DNA of 64,000 bases from Streptosporangium lutulentum (GCF_030811455.1 NZ_JAUSQU010000001.1:8804001-8868000); one strand, 5' to 3'; numbered from the stretch's first letter, positions 1 through 9,197 are shown. Notes: generated by a model from the sequence alone, not told the origin. Numbers and translations: made by a program.

Positions 1-96
1 AGGCGGGGACGACCGGAGAAGTCCACGAAGGGTCCGTCTGGCGATCCTCCGCGGCCGGGCCTCGGCGCCGTACGCTCCGCCGCCGGACAGAACCGG

Positions 97-975
97 CTAG
101 ACGAGGTAGTGGTCGACGCCGACGATCCGGCCGTCGGCGTGGTGCAGCACCATGAACGCGCCCTTGCGCAGGCGCGCGTCCTCCACCTGGTCACAGACCT
201 TCGAGATCAGGTCGGGCAGGACCTTCCCGTGGCTGCAGAACGCCGCGTTCCGCCCGGAGGCCAGGGCGTCGGTGACCAGGCGCAGGGAGGTCTGGGGGTC
301 GTAGCGGGTCTCCGACAGCGAGGGCTCGAACTCGATCTCCAGTCCTGACCGCTCGGCGTACGGCTCCAGGGTCTGCACGCATCGCTTGCTGGGCGAGCTG
401 ACCAGCTTCGCGGGGCGGTAGCCGGACAGCACGTCGGCGAGCACCTCGGCCTGCCTCCTGCCCCTGGCGTCGAGCGGCCGTTCGTCGTCGTCGCCGTTCC
501 AGTCCTTGCGCGCTCCGGCCAGGGCGTGCCGTACGAAGATGAGCGGCGTGGTCGCCGGCGGGGCCGCGCGGAAGGCGCGGAGCACCTCGACGTCCAGCTC
601 GTAGGTGAGCCGCCGCGCGGCCTCCTCCACCGGCAGCCAGACCACCTCGTCGACCTCGTCGTCGGCGGGACGGGGGCTCTCGGAGATCATCCGAGCCACC
701 CAGTAGTCGACGCGCTTGAGGCGCTCGCCCTTCGGGTAGTGGACCGGCGGCAGCGACCGGCCGAGCTCGACGGTGATCCCCGTCTCCTCGCCCACCTCGC
801 GCAGCGCCCCGGCGATGACGTGCTCGCCGGATTTCAGCTTCCCCTTGGGAAAGGACCAGTCGTCGTACCTCGGCCGGTGAACGAGCACGACCTCAGGCGA
901 GGACTCCGCACCCCGCCACACCACCGCCCCGGCGGCGCGGATCACGTTCGTCGGGTGCGCCTGAGGTTCAGTCAT
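97..975 (-). CDS. mutT1: MutT1-like Nudix hydrolase fused to histidine phosphatase
   Basis: This 292-residue protein has two domains. The N-terminal half carries a complete Nudix box at about residues 45-67 (G-x5-E-x7-REVGEETG-I), the metal and diphosphate-binding motif. The C-terminal half starts with the RHA catalytic motif of the histidine phosphatase (SixA/PGM) family near residue 149 and has the second SHGK histidine later. The same fusion is known in mycobacterial MutT1, which sanitises 8-oxo-(d)GTP and can cleave diadenosine polyphosphates; that function is inferred here. Its start overlaps the 3' end of ppk1 by 8 nt, so the two are probably one transcript. Confidence 0.9.
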   Translation of the reverse strand: MTEPQAHPTNVIRAAGAVVWRGAESSPEVVLVHRPRYDDWSFPKGKLKSGEHVIAGALREVGEETGITVELGRSLPPVHYPKGERLKRVDYWVARMISESPRPADDEVDEVVWLPVEEAARRLTYELDVEVLRAFRAAPPATTPLIFVRHALAGARKDWNGDDDERPLDARGRRQAEVLADVLSGYRPAKLVSSPSKRCVQTLEPYAERSGLEIEFEPSLSETRYDPQTSLRLVTDALASGRNAAFCSHGKVLPDLISKVCDQVEDARLRKGAFMVLHHADGRIVGVDHYLV

Positions 976-3031
976 CGATCGTCCTCCACCGCCGGGTGCT
1001 GATCAGGTGGGTGTGCAGGTCGTCCCCCCGATGCTTGGTCCAGGTCCCGTCCGAGTTCAGCCACCAGGTCAGGGTGTCGTCCGACATTCCCCGGTCGAGA
1101 AGCTCGCTGAGATAGACCCGCTGCTGCTGGCTGGCGACCTTGACCAGCGCCTCCACCCTGCGTTCCAGGTTACGGCGCATCACGTCGCCGCTGCCGATCC
1201 AGATCTCCGGCCTGCGTCCGTGTCCGAACTCGTAGATGCGCGAGTGTTCGAGGAACCGGCCCAGCACGCTCCTCACCCGGATGTTCTCCGACAGTCCGGG
1301 GACGCCCGGCCGCAGGGTGCACACCCCGCGCACCCACAGGTCCACCGGGACGCCCGCCTGCGAGGCCCGGTAGAGCGCGTCGATGATCGGCTCGTCCACC
1401 AGGGAGTTCGTCTTCATCCTGATCCTGGCGGGACGGCCGGCCTCCTGATGGGAGATCTCCCGCTCGATCCTGGCCAGCAGCCCGCCGCGCAGGGAGTGCG
1501 GCGCGACCAGCAGCCGCCGGTAGGCGGAGTGGTTGGAGTAGCCGGTCAGGTGGATGAACAGGTCCGTGACGTCCTCGCCGACCAGCCGGTCGGCGGTGAG
1601 CAGGCCCAGGTCCTCGTAGTGCCTGGCGGTCTTGGGGTTGTAGTTCCCCGTGCCGATGTGGCAGTAGCTGCGCAGTTCGCCGGAGGGCTCCTGCCGTACG
1701 ACGAGGGCCAGCTTGCAGTGGGTCTTCAGCCCCACGACGCCGTAGACCACGTGGCACCCGGCCCGCTCCAGCTTGCGGGCCCAGGTGATGTTGGCGTGCT
1801 CGTCGAAACGGGCCTTGATCTCCACGACCACGACGACCTGCTTGCCCGCCTCGGCGGCGTCGACCAGCGCGTCCACGATCGGCGAGTCGCCGCTGGTCCG
1901 GTAGAGCGTCTGCTTGATGGCCAGCACGCTCGGGTCGGCGGCGGCCTGTTCGATGAAGCGCTGAACGCTCGTGGAGAACGAGTCGTACGGGTGGTGCAGC
2001 AGCACGTCCCGCTCGCGGAGCACGGCGAAGATGTCGTCGTCGACGTGGACGACCTCGGCGGGCACGAAGGGACGAAAGCTCAGCTCGCCCCGTTCCAGGT
2101 CGGAGATCGCGTGCAGCCCGGTCAGGTCCAGCGGGCCGGGCAGCCGGTAGATCTCGTGATCGGCCACCCCCAGCTCCTCCACGAGAAGGTCGAGCACCTC
2201 GGGCGTGATGGTGTCCTCGACCTCCAGCCGGACGGGCGGGCCGAAGCGGCGCTTGAGCAGTTCGCGCTCCAGCGCCTGCATGAGGTTCTCGGTGACGTCC
2301 TCGTCCACGTCCAGGTCCTCGTTGCGGGTCACCCGGAAGACGTGGTGCTCGACGATCTCCATGCCCTTGAAGAGCTGGCCGAGGTGAGCGGCGATCACGT
2401 CTTCGAGGGGGACGAAGCGAGCCTTGGACGCCGTGACGAAGCGGGGCAGCTGGCTCGGCACCTTCACCCGGGCGAACACGGTGTGACCGGTCGAGGGGTT
2501 GCGGACGGTGACGGCCAGGTTGAGGGACAGGCCAGAGATGTATGGAAAAGGGTGCGCGGGGTCGACGGCCAGCGGGGTCAGCACCGGCCGGACTCTTTCC
2601 CGGAACAGCTTGCGCATCTCGCTGCGCTCGTCACGGCCCAGGTCGTCCCAGCGCACGATCTCGATGCCCTCGGCGGCCAGTTGCGGAAGCACCCGCTCCT
2701 GGAAGCAGGTCGAGTGCCGCTGCGCGAGGTCGTCGGCGATCGCGGCGATCCTGGCCAGCTCCTCGCGGGGTTTCAGCCCGCTTTTCGTCCGCAGCAGCAG
2801 GCCGGTGGCCATCCGCCGCTTCAGCCCGGCCACTCGCACCCGGAAGAACTCGTCCAGGTTGCTGGCGAAGATCGCCAGGAACCTGACCCGTTCGAGCAGG
2901 GGGAGAGAGGGATCCTCCGCCATCTCCAGAACCCGCTGGTTGAACTGGAGCCAGCTCTCCTCGCGGTTGAGAAAACGTTCTTGCGGAAGGGGCAACCCTT
3001 CGACGGCGGGGTGGGTGGGTTCAGCGGACAT
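968..3031 (-). CDS. ppk1: Polyphosphate kinase 1
   Basis: PPK1 reversibly polymerises the gamma-phosphate of ATP into inorganic polyphosphate. The 687-residue length matches the family. The protein starts with the usual FLNREESWLQFNQRVLE block and contains the phospho-histidine motif CHIGTGNYNPKTARHYEDL in the third quarter, followed by the second conserved block GSGDVMRRNLERRVEAL. It is translationally coupled to the downstream Nudix/phosphatase gene. An exopolyphosphatase gene (ppx) lies 36 kb away in the same window. No strong ribosome-binding site is visible at the ATG. Confidence 0.97.
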   Translation of the reverse strand: MSAEPTHPAVEGLPLPQERFLNREESWLQFNQRVLEMAEDPSLPLLERVRFLAIFASNLDEFFRVRVAGLKRRMATGLLLRTKSGLKPREELARIAAIADDLAQRHSTCFQERVLPQLAAEGIEIVRWDDLGRDERSEMRKLFRERVRPVLTPLAVDPAHPFPYISGLSLNLAVTVRNPSTGHTVFARVKVPSQLPRFVTASKARFVPLEDVIAAHLGQLFKGMEIVEHHVFRVTRNEDLDVDEDVTENLMQALERELLKRRFGPPVRLEVEDTITPEVLDLLVEELGVADHEIYRLPGPLDLTGLHAISDLERGELSFRPFVPAEVVHVDDDIFAVLRERDVLLHHPYDSFSTSVQRFIEQAAADPSVLAIKQTLYRTSGDSPIVDALVDAAEAGKQVVVVVEIKARFDEHANITWARKLERAGCHVVYGVVGLKTHCKLALVVRQEPSGELRSYCHIGTGNYNPKTARHYEDLGLLTADRLVGEDVTDLFIHLTGYSNHSAYRRLLVAPHSLRGGLLARIEREISHQEAGRPARIRMKTNSLVDEPIIDALYRASQAGVPVDLWVRGVCTLRPGVPGLSENIRVRSVLGRFLEHSRIYEFGHGRRPEIWIGSGDVMRRNLERRVEALVKVASQQQRVYLSELLDRGMSDDTLTWWLNSDGTWTKHRGDDLHTHLISTRRWRTIDD

Positions 3032-3093
3032 ATGACCAGAATGCCCGATTTAATCAAATAGAGCGTTAATTTCGGCTCAACGACCGCTGTTGC

Positions 3094-4092
3094 TTACTCG
3101 GTTGGCTCAAGTTTTTCCTGCTCCATACCAGCGTGCCCGGCCGCCTCGGCCTGCCTGGCGGCCTCCCGCTCGGCGGTCTTCGCCTCCCGCACCCGGATCT
3201 TCTCCTGCTCCTTGAGCTCTCGCTCGCGGGCCTTCTCCTGGTCCCTGAGCAGCCGTTCCCGCTCACGGAACTCCCGCTCGTTCGACTTCTCCAGCTCGCG
3301 TTGCTCCCGGAGCCGCAGCTTCTCCCGCTCCCTCTCAAGCTTCGCGGCCTCGCGCACCTCGCGCTCGCGGAGCTTCTCCTGCTCCTTGAGCTCCCGCTCG
3401 CGGGCCTTCTCCATCTCCCGCAGTTCCTTGTCGGTGGGACGCGGCGGCAGCGGCGTCCGCCGCTGCTCCAGGCCCCTGGAGGAGGCGGTCAAGCGTGGTT
3501 GCGGGTTCAGTCCCGTGAGGCCGTTCCAGGCGAGGTTGACCAGATGGGCGGCCACTTCCTCGCGAGGGGGCCTGCGCACGTCCAGCCACCACTGGCCGGT
3601 CAGCGCCACCATGCCGACCAGCATCTGCGCGTACATCGGGGCCAGCTTCGGGTCGTAGTCGCGTTCGACGAACTCGTCGACCATGACGTCCTCGACCTGA
3701 CTGGCGATGTCGTTGATCAGACTGGCGAACGTGCCGGTCCCCGAGGCGGCGTGCGAGTCCCGGACCAGGATCCGGAAGCCCTCGCTGTTCTCCTCCACGT
3801 AGGCCAGCAGCGCCAGGGCGGCCCGTTCCAGCTTGATCAGGGAGTGCGAGGCCGACAGGGCCTCGGTCACCATGCCGAGCAGTTTTTGCATCTCCCGGTC
3901 GACGACGACCGCGTAAACCCCCTCCTTGCCACCGAAGTGCTCGTAGACCACCGGTTTGGAGACGTTGGCGGTCGCCGCGATCTCCTCGACCGATGTGCCG
4001 TCGAACCCCTTTTCCGCGAACAGGGTCCGGCTGATTTGAATCAGCTGTTCCCGGCGTTCCTTGCCTGACATACGTCGTCGAGGTTCGCTCAC
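3094..4092 (-). CDS. TetR-family regulator with long charged C-terminal helix
   Basis: The N-terminal part is a standard TetR DNA-binding domain with a recognition-helix region TSVEEIAATANVSKPVVYEHF. A ligand-binding helical domain follows (about residues 60-200). The last ~110 residues are almost entirely Glu, Arg, Lys and Gln with repeated KEQEKLRERE-type phrases, predicting a long charged single helix or coiled coil that TetR proteins normally lack. The start is uncertain: the frame opens at 4194, but a GTG at 4092 lies 6 nt after a TATTAG-like -10 box and could be leaderless; an ATG follows at 4071. The gene lies downstream of the desaturase on the same strand and may regulate it. TetR assignment is firm; target and ligand are unknown. 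Confidence 0.85.
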   Translation of the reverse strand: MSEPRRRMSGKERREQLIQISRTLFAEKGFDGTSVEEIAATANVSKPVVYEHFGGKEGVYAVVVDREMQKLLGMVTEALSASHSLIKLERAALALLAYVEENSEGFRILVRDSHAASGTGTFASLINDIASQVEDVMVDEFVERDYDPKLAPMYAQMLVGMVALTGQWWLDVRRPPREEVAAHLVNLAWNGLTGLNPQPRLTASSRGLEQRRTPLPPRPTDKELREMEKARERELKEQEKLREREVREAAKLEREREKLRLREQRELEKSNEREFRERERLLRDQEKARERELKEQEKIRVREAKTAEREAARQAEAAGHAGMEQEKLEPTE

Positions 4093-4280
4093 GGTTCTAA
4101 TAATGGTGCCCCCTGGCTGGGAAGCGGGACCTATGTCACGGACCGCTTCATTCGCGACAGTTGGGTTGAGCGTTGTCGCAAGGTCGGAAGGCATCGTTGG
4201 TACGCCGGCTCCTGGTAGGTGTGCGGGCCTGGATGTGTCGGGTTTTCTGCCATGACGGGGCCGCCGCTCGGGGCGGCCCT

Positions 4281-4408
4281 GGTGGAACCGTCGGGTGACG
4301 ATGCGCGGTGGAACCGTCGGGCGGCGATGCGCGGTGCGCGGTGCGCGGTGCGCGGTGCGCGGTGCGCGGTGCGCGGTGCGCGGTGCGAGCCGTCAGGCGG
4401 CGATGCGC
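4281..4408. repeat. Heptamer array and 26-bp repeats copied from the desaturase 3' end
   Basis: Two direct 26-bp copies (4281-4306 and 4307-4332, about two mismatches) are followed by seven perfect GGTGCGC heptamers (4333-4381) and a degenerate eighth. The third, divergent 26-bp copy at 4382-4408 overlaps the last codons and stop of the desaturase gene. The array therefore looks like tandem expansion of that gene's 3' end into the spacer before the TetR gene. It contributes to a gene-free stretch of about 300 nt (4093-4392) in which no other element is evident. Confidence 0.85.
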
Positions 4409-5346
4409 TTCGCGGCCAGTCGCTCGGGCGTCGGCCAGCGGACGTCGTAGGCCCAGCCGGCCTTCTCGAACCAGCGGATCACGCCCGCGCTGAGGTCGAT
4501 CTGGCCCTTGAGCGCGCCGTGCCGGGCGCAGGTCGGGTCGGAGTGGTGCAGGTTGTGCCAGGACTCGCCGAACGACGGGATGGCCAGCCACCACACGTTG
4601 CGTGACTTGTCCCGCGACTCGAAAGCCTCCTCGCCGAAGACGTGGCAGATGGAGTTGATCGACCAGGTCACGTGGTGCAGCAGGCCGATCCGGACCAGGG
4701 TGCCCCAGAAGAAGCCGGTCGCCATGCCCCACCACGACCAGGTCAGCAGGCCGCCGAGCAGGGCGGGGAGCACCATCGTGGTGATCGCCAGCACGGGGAA
4801 GAACTTGTGCAGCTTGATGATGTCCGGGTCCCTGACCAGGTCGGGTGCGTACTTCTCGCGGTTGGCCCGGTCGGTCTCGAACAGCCAGCCCATGTGCGCC
4901 CAGAGCAGACCCTTGGTCACGGCCACGAAGCCGGGTCCGAAGCGCCACGGAGAGTGCGGGTCGCCGTCCTTGTCGGAGAACTTGTGGTGCTTGCGGTGGG
5001 TGGCCACCCAGTCCAGCACCGACATCTCCATCGAGAGGCTGCCCGCGATGCCCAGCGCGATCTTCAGCGGACGCTTGACCTTGAACGACCCGTGTGTGAA
5101 GTGGCGGTGCAGGCCGACGGTGACCCCCAGCCCGGTGACCACGTAGAACACGCCGGCGATCACGATGTCGGACCAGCCGAGGCCCCATCCCCAGGCGAGG
5201 GGAACGGCCGCGATCAAGGCGATCAGCGGCGCGGCCACGATCACCCCGAAAACGATGAGCTCGGGAAGGGTCTTCTTCTCAGGGTCGGCGTCTGGTTTGG
5301 GCCCGGGTCTCGGGCCCGGAACAGGGCTTTCTGCGATGACGGTCAT
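4393..5346 (-). CDS. Membrane fatty acyl-CoA desaturase (delta-9 type)
   Basis: This 317-residue integral membrane di-iron desaturase introduces a double bond into acyl-CoA or acyl-lipid chains. All three histidine boxes of the family are visible: HRHFTH, HRKHH and HNLHH. Hydrophobic segments lie around residues 33-75 and 165-200, as expected. It resembles actinobacterial DesA3/stearoyl-CoA desaturases; exact substrate position is inferred from family. The promoter region contains a 22-bp inverted repeat 61-82 nt upstream of the start, suggesting repressor control, possibly by the neighbouring TetR protein. Confidence 0.95.
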   Translation of the reverse strand: MTVIAESPVPGPRPGPKPDADPEKKTLPELIVFGVIVAAPLIALIAAVPLAWGWGLGWSDIVIAGVFYVVTGLGVTVGLHRHFTHGSFKVKRPLKIALGIAGSLSMEMSVLDWVATHRKHHKFSDKDGDPHSPWRFGPGFVAVTKGLLWAHMGWLFETDRANREKYAPDLVRDPDIIKLHKFFPVLAITTMVLPALLGGLLTWSWWGMATGFFWGTLVRIGLLHHVTWSINSICHVFGEEAFESRDKSRNVWWLAIPSFGESWHNLHHSDPTCARHGALKGQIDLSAGVIRWFEKAGWAYDVRWPTPERLAAKRIAA

Positions 5347-5406
5347 GCGATACCTCGCGAAGGCTCGGAAGTGGGGGGGATGGACTTTTGTCTGGCTACG
5401 CCAACG

Positions 5407-5428
5407 TAACCTACGGAATCGTAAGTTA
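5407..5428. promoter_or_regulatory. Candidate operator upstream of the desaturase
   Basis: An inverted repeat reads TAACCTACG - gaat - CGTAAGTTA, with 8 of 9 positions symmetric. It lies 61 nt upstream of the desaturase start codon in a locally AT-richer stretch. Its size and symmetry fit a TetR-family dimer site. Which protein binds it is inference; the TetR gene just downstream of the desaturase is the obvious candidate. Confidence 0.55.
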
Positions 5429-5674
5429 GGAGCCCCTGGCCGTTTAATATGGGGAAAATGACTATCGAGGACTCGTCCACAGCGGGTTCATGTCTTGTCT
5501 ACCACCAGCCTGACCTGCTAAACGGTTGGTCCCGGGCGGCTCGCGCCGGGCTTCCCCGAGGGTCGTCCGGCCTCGTGGTCGAGGAGGACTCAAAAGGAGG
5601 CGCGTTCGACGTCAAGGGCTCGGTATCGTAGGGGGGTGCCGGGCGCGCGGACGTAGTCTGGGTCGCACGGCCGA

Positions 5675-5749
5675 TCCGGCATTGGGTAATTGGCAGCCCG
5701 CAAGGTTTTGGTCCTTGTTGTCCAGGTTCGAGTCCTGGTGCCGGAGCCA
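5675..5749 (+). tRNA. tRNA-Gln (anticodon UUG)
   Basis: A full cloverleaf is visible: acceptor stem TCCGGCA/TGCCGGA, anticodon stem CAAGG/CCTTG with loop TTTTGGT giving anticodon TTG, and a T-arm with GTTCGAGTC. The discriminator is G at 5746 and CCA is encoded at 5747-5749. It precedes glmU. The rest of the 566-nt spacer 5347-5912 holds only the desaturase operator and short unsupported reading frames. Confidence 0.95.
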
Positions 5750-5912
5750 TCCTTGCTGTCCGATTAGTTGGTGCGGCTAGTCGGCTGGGTGGGTTTCCGA
5801 AGGGGAAGGTATCCTCACGTTGTCGAGCAGGTGACAGCGCGGTGCCCTGGCGGTAGCCGTATGTCGTCGTGCTTCGTCATGTCTCAGCCGCGACGCCGAG
5901 GGAGCCTCGTCC

Positions 5913-7364
5913 GTGAGTGTGCCGCGCCCGGCCGCCGTCATCGTCCTCGCCGCAGGTGAGGGTACCCGGATGAAGTCGAAAACACCGAAGATCCTGCATG
6001 AGGTGTCCGGCCGTACCCTGGTCGACCACATGCTCACCGCCGCTCGGGGCCTGGAGCCCGAGCGACTTATCGTCGTCGTCGGTCACGCGCGAGATCGGGT
6101 TCAGGCGCATCTGGCGCAGACCAGTCCCGACGCGCAGACCGTCGTCCAATTCGAGCAGAAGGGGACCGGTCACGCCGTTCGGGTCGTCCTGGAATCGGTC
6201 GGCACCATCGGCGGCACGGTCCTGGTGACCTACGGTGACACGCCGCTCCTGCGCGCCGAGACCCTCGCCGCGCTCCTGGAACGGCACGGTGAGGACGGCA
6301 ACGCCGTCACCGTGCTGACCGCCGAGGTCCCCGACCCCCACGGCTACGGCCGGATCGTCCGCGACGCCACCGGAGCGGTGCTGGAGATCGTCGAGGAGAA
6401 GGACGCGGGCCCGGAACAGCGGGCGATCAAGGAGATGAACTCCGGCGTCTACGCCTTCGACGGACTGCTCCTGGCCGACGCGGTCAAGCGGGTGTCCACC
6501 TCCAACGCCCAGGGGGAGGAGTACCTCACCGACGTCCTGTCGATCCTGAGGCAGGACGGCCACCGGGTCGGCGCGCACGTCGCGGCCGACTACGTCGAGG
6601 TGGAGGGCGTCAACGACCGCGTGCAGCTCGCCTTCGCCCGGAAGGTGCTCAACTCCCGGCTGCTGGAGGCCCACATGCGGGCAGGGGTCACGGTGATCGA
6701 CCCCGAGAGCACGTGGGTGGACGTGGACGTGACGCTGGAGCCGGACGTGGTGATCCACCCCAATACCCAGTTGCACGGCCGCACGACCGTCGGGGAAGGC
6801 GCGGAGGTCGGCCCGGCCACCACGCTGACCGACACGGTCGTCGGCGAGGGGGCGCTGGTCCGCAACGCCGTCTGCGTCGAGGCCGAGATCGGCCCCGAGG
6901 CCCTGGTCGGGCCGTACGCCTACCTGAGGCCGGGCACCGTGCTCGCGCGCAAGGCCAAGGCCGGCACCTACGTCGAGATGAAGAACGCCCAGGTGGGCGA
7001 GGGGGCCAAGGTGCCCCACCTGACCTACGTGGGCGATGCCACGATCGGCGTGGGGGCCAACATCGGAGCCTCGACGATCTTCGTGAACTATGACGGGGTG
7101 AACAAGCACCGCTCGACGGTGGGTGATCATGCCTTCGTCGGATGCGACACCATGCTCGTCGCGCCGGTGAACGTCGGTGACGGTGCCTACACCGCCGCGG
7201 GCTCGGTCATCGACAGCGACGTCCCTCCGGGGGCGATCGGGGTCGCCCGAGGGCGGCAGCGCAACATTGAAGGGTGGGTCGCGCGCAAGCGCGCGGGCAC
7301 CAAATCGGCACAGGCCGCGCAGCGGGCGGCCGAGGCCGGGAATGAGCAGGGGAGCAAGACGTGA
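5913..7364 (+). CDS. glmU: Bifunctional N-acetylglucosamine-1-P uridyltransferase / GlcN-1-P acetyltransferase
   Basis: GlmU makes UDP-GlcNAc for peptidoglycan and surface glycans. The N-terminal pyrophosphorylase domain shows the signature LAAGEGTRMKSKTPKILHEV near residues 12-31. The C-terminal half (about residues 260-450) is a left-handed beta-helix of hexapeptide repeats, with the acetyltransferase region around YVEMKNAQVGEGAKVPHLTY. At 483 residues it has normal length with an Ala/Gln-rich tail. The start is a GTG. It is followed by prs, as is common in actinobacteria, and supplies a likely precursor for the polysaccharide genes downstream. Confidence 0.97.
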   Translation: MSVPRPAAVIVLAAGEGTRMKSKTPKILHEVSGRTLVDHMLTAARGLEPERLIVVVGHARDRVQAHLAQTSPDAQTVVQFEQKGTGHAVRVVLESVGTIGGTVLVTYGDTPLLRAETLAALLERHGEDGNAVTVLTAEVPDPHGYGRIVRDATGAVLEIVEEKDAGPEQRAIKEMNSGVYAFDGLLLADAVKRVSTSNAQGEEYLTDVLSILRQDGHRVGAHVAADYVEVEGVNDRVQLAFARKVLNSRLLEAHMRAGVTVIDPESTWVDVDVTLEPDVVIHPNTQLHGRTTVGEGAEVGPATTLTDTVVGEGALVRNAVCVEAEIGPEALVGPYAYLRPGTVLARKAKAGTYVEMKNAQVGEGAKVPHLTYVGDATIGVGANIGASTIFVNYDGVNKHRSTVGDHAFVGCDTMLVAPVNVGDGAYTAAGSVIDSDVPPGAIGVARGRQRNIEGWVARKRAGTKSAQAAQRAAEAGNEQGSKT

Positions 7365-7431
7365 GCGAGCGGGCCAGCGGACACAGCGGCATCGCGAGGG
7401 CGACGACGAGCCGTCAGGCTAGGAGGACGGC

Positions 7432-8409
7432 ATGAGCGGCATCAAGCAGCCGGGTGAGAAGAAACTGATGTTCTTCTCCGGGCGGGCGTACCCGGAACTG
7501 GCCGAGGAGGTGGCCGACCACCTCGGGGTCGACACCACCCCCACCACACTGCGCGACTTCGCCAACGGCGAGATCTACGCCCGCTACCCGGAGTCGGTCC
7601 GGGGCTGCGACGCGTTCGTCATCCAGAGCCACACCGGGCCCATCAACCAGTGGATCATGGAGCAGCTGATCATGGTGGACGCGCTCAAGCGCGCCTCCGC
7701 CAAGCGGATCACCGTGATCATGCCGTTCTACGGCTACGCCCGCCAGGACAAGAAGAGCCGGGGCCGCGAGCCCATCACCGCCCGGTTGATGGCCGACCTG
7801 CTCAAGACCGCCGGCGCCGACCGGCTGATGTCGATCGACCTGCACACCTCCCAGATCCAGGGCTTCTTCGACGGCCCGGTGGACCACCTGTTCGCCATGC
7901 CGGTCCTGGTCAACTACCTCAAGGACAAGCTCGACCTGGAGACGACCACCGTCGTCTCCCCCGACACCGGCCGAGTACGGCTGTCGGAGCGCTGGGCCGA
8001 CACGCTGGGCACCCCGCTGGCCTTCATCCACAAGCGCCGCGATCTCGAAGTGGCCAACCAGGTGAAGGTGAACGAGGTCGTCGGCAAGGTGCGGGGCCGC
8101 ACCTGTGTGCTGATCGACGACATGATCGACACCGCGGGCACGATCTGCAAGGCGGCCGACGCGCTGTACGAGCAGGGCGCCACCAACGTGGTCGTGGCCG
8201 CGACGCACGCGGTGTTCTCCGACCCCGCGGTGGACCGGCTGAAGAACTCCAAGGTCTCCGAAGTGATCGTCACCAACACGCTGCCGATCCCCGAGGACAA
8301 GAGGTTCGACAAGCTCACCGTGCTGTCGATCGCCCCGCTGATCGCCCGCGCGATCACCGAGGTGTTCAGCGACGGTTCGGTGACGAGCCTGTTCGAGGGC
8401 GACAGCTGA
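7432..8409 (+). CDS. prs: Ribose-phosphate pyrophosphokinase
   Basis: Prs converts ribose-5-phosphate and ATP to PRPP for nucleotide, His and Trp synthesis. The 325-residue protein has the family landmarks: FFSGRAYPELAEEVADHLG at the N terminus, the YARQDKKSRGREPI catalytic loop, the SPDTGRVRLSERWA segment and the PRPP-binding loop VLIDDMIDTAGTICKAADAL. A clear AGGAGG-type ribosome-binding site lies 8 nt before the ATG. It follows glmU by 67 nt and probably shares its transcript. Confidence 0.97.
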   Translation: MSGIKQPGEKKLMFFSGRAYPELAEEVADHLGVDTTPTTLRDFANGEIYARYPESVRGCDAFVIQSHTGPINQWIMEQLIMVDALKRASAKRITVIMPFYGYARQDKKSRGREPITARLMADLLKTAGADRLMSIDLHTSQIQGFFDGPVDHLFAMPVLVNYLKDKLDLETTTVVSPDTGRVRLSERWADTLGTPLAFIHKRRDLEVANQVKVNEVVGKVRGRTCVLIDDMIDTAGTICKAADALYEQGATNVVVAATHAVFSDPAVDRLKNSKVSEVIVTNTLPIPEDKRFDKLTVLSIAPLIARAITEVFSDGSVTSLFEGDS

Positions 8410-8556
8410 CCCGAGGGGAGCGTCCGAGCCGTCCGGGCGAAGCCCGGCGCCGGGCCCTGTAGGGTAGTGAGATTGCGTGCGCTCGTAACGCCTTCCGCTA
8501 GGGCGGGTGAGGGGGAGCGCACCTTTCAACTTTCAAAGATCCCTAGGAGATCTGCC

Positions 8557-9159
8557 ATGTCTAACGAGGTCGTCATCGCCGCCGAGTCGCGCTCGGAGTT
8601 CGGCAAGGGTGCCGCACGCAAGGTCCGCCGCCAGGACAAGGTGCCCGTCGTCCTGTACGGGCACGGCACCGACCCGCAGCACCTGACCCTCCCCGGCCAC
8701 GAGCTCCTGCTCGCGCTGCGCACGCCGAACGTGCTGATCCGCCTCCAGGGCGCCTCCAGCGAGCTGGCGCTGCCCAAGGGCGTCCAGCGTGACCCGATCA
8801 AGGGCTTCCTGGAGCACGTCGACCTTCTGCTCGTCAAGAGCGGCGAGAAGGTCACCATCGACATCCCCGTCACCGTCGTGGGCGAGGTGGCCGACGGCAT
8901 CCTCGACCAGCAGCTGGTCTCCATCTCGGTCGAGTCCGAGGCCACCCACATTCCGACCGGCGTCGAGGTCGACGTCGAGGGCATGGAGGTCGGCACCCAG
9001 GTCACCGCCGGCGACCTGAAGCTGCCCGAGGGCACCACCCTGGTCGCCGACCCGGAGACCCTGGTCCTGCACGTCACCGGCGCCCCGGTCGGCGAGCCCG
9101 AGCCCGAGGCCGCCGAGTCGGCCGAGGCCGCGGAGCCGGCCAACGAGTCCGCCGAGTAG
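8557..9159 (+). CDS. rplY: 50S ribosomal protein L25/Ctc
   Basis: This is the long (200-residue) Ctc-type L25, with an N-terminal 5S rRNA-binding domain of about 90 residues and a C-terminal beta-barrel domain ending in an acidic Glu/Ala tail. The N terminus EVVIAAESRSEFGKGAARKV is typical. The reading frame is open further upstream, but the ATG at 8557 has an AGGAGAT ribosome-binding site and fits homolog length, so it was chosen. A terminator-like structure follows. Confidence 0.95.
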   Translation: MSNEVVIAAESRSEFGKGAARKVRRQDKVPVVLYGHGTDPQHLTLPGHELLLALRTPNVLIRLQGASSELALPKGVQRDPIKGFLEHVDLLLVKSGEKVTIDIPVTVVGEVADGILDQQLVSISVESEATHIPTGVEVDVEGMEVGTQVTAGDLKLPEGTTLVADPETLVLHVTGAPVGEPEPEAAESAEAAEPANESAE

Positions 9160-9165
9160 TCCTCT

Positions 9166-9187
9166 CCGCTACAAAGCGGGTTTTCTC
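9166..9187 (+). terminator. Intrinsic terminator after rplY
   Basis: A short hairpin CCGCT-acaa-AGCGG (9166-9179) is followed by G and a TTTTCTCT tract, 7 nt after the rplY stop. The stem is only 5 bp, so efficiency may be partial. Confidence 0.5.
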
Positions 9188-9197
9188 TGCTAGACCT

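Noticed and set aside
5449..5631. 60-codon frame between the desaturase and tRNA-Gln
   Set aside because: No motif, not clearly coding, and overlaps an equally long frame on the other strand.
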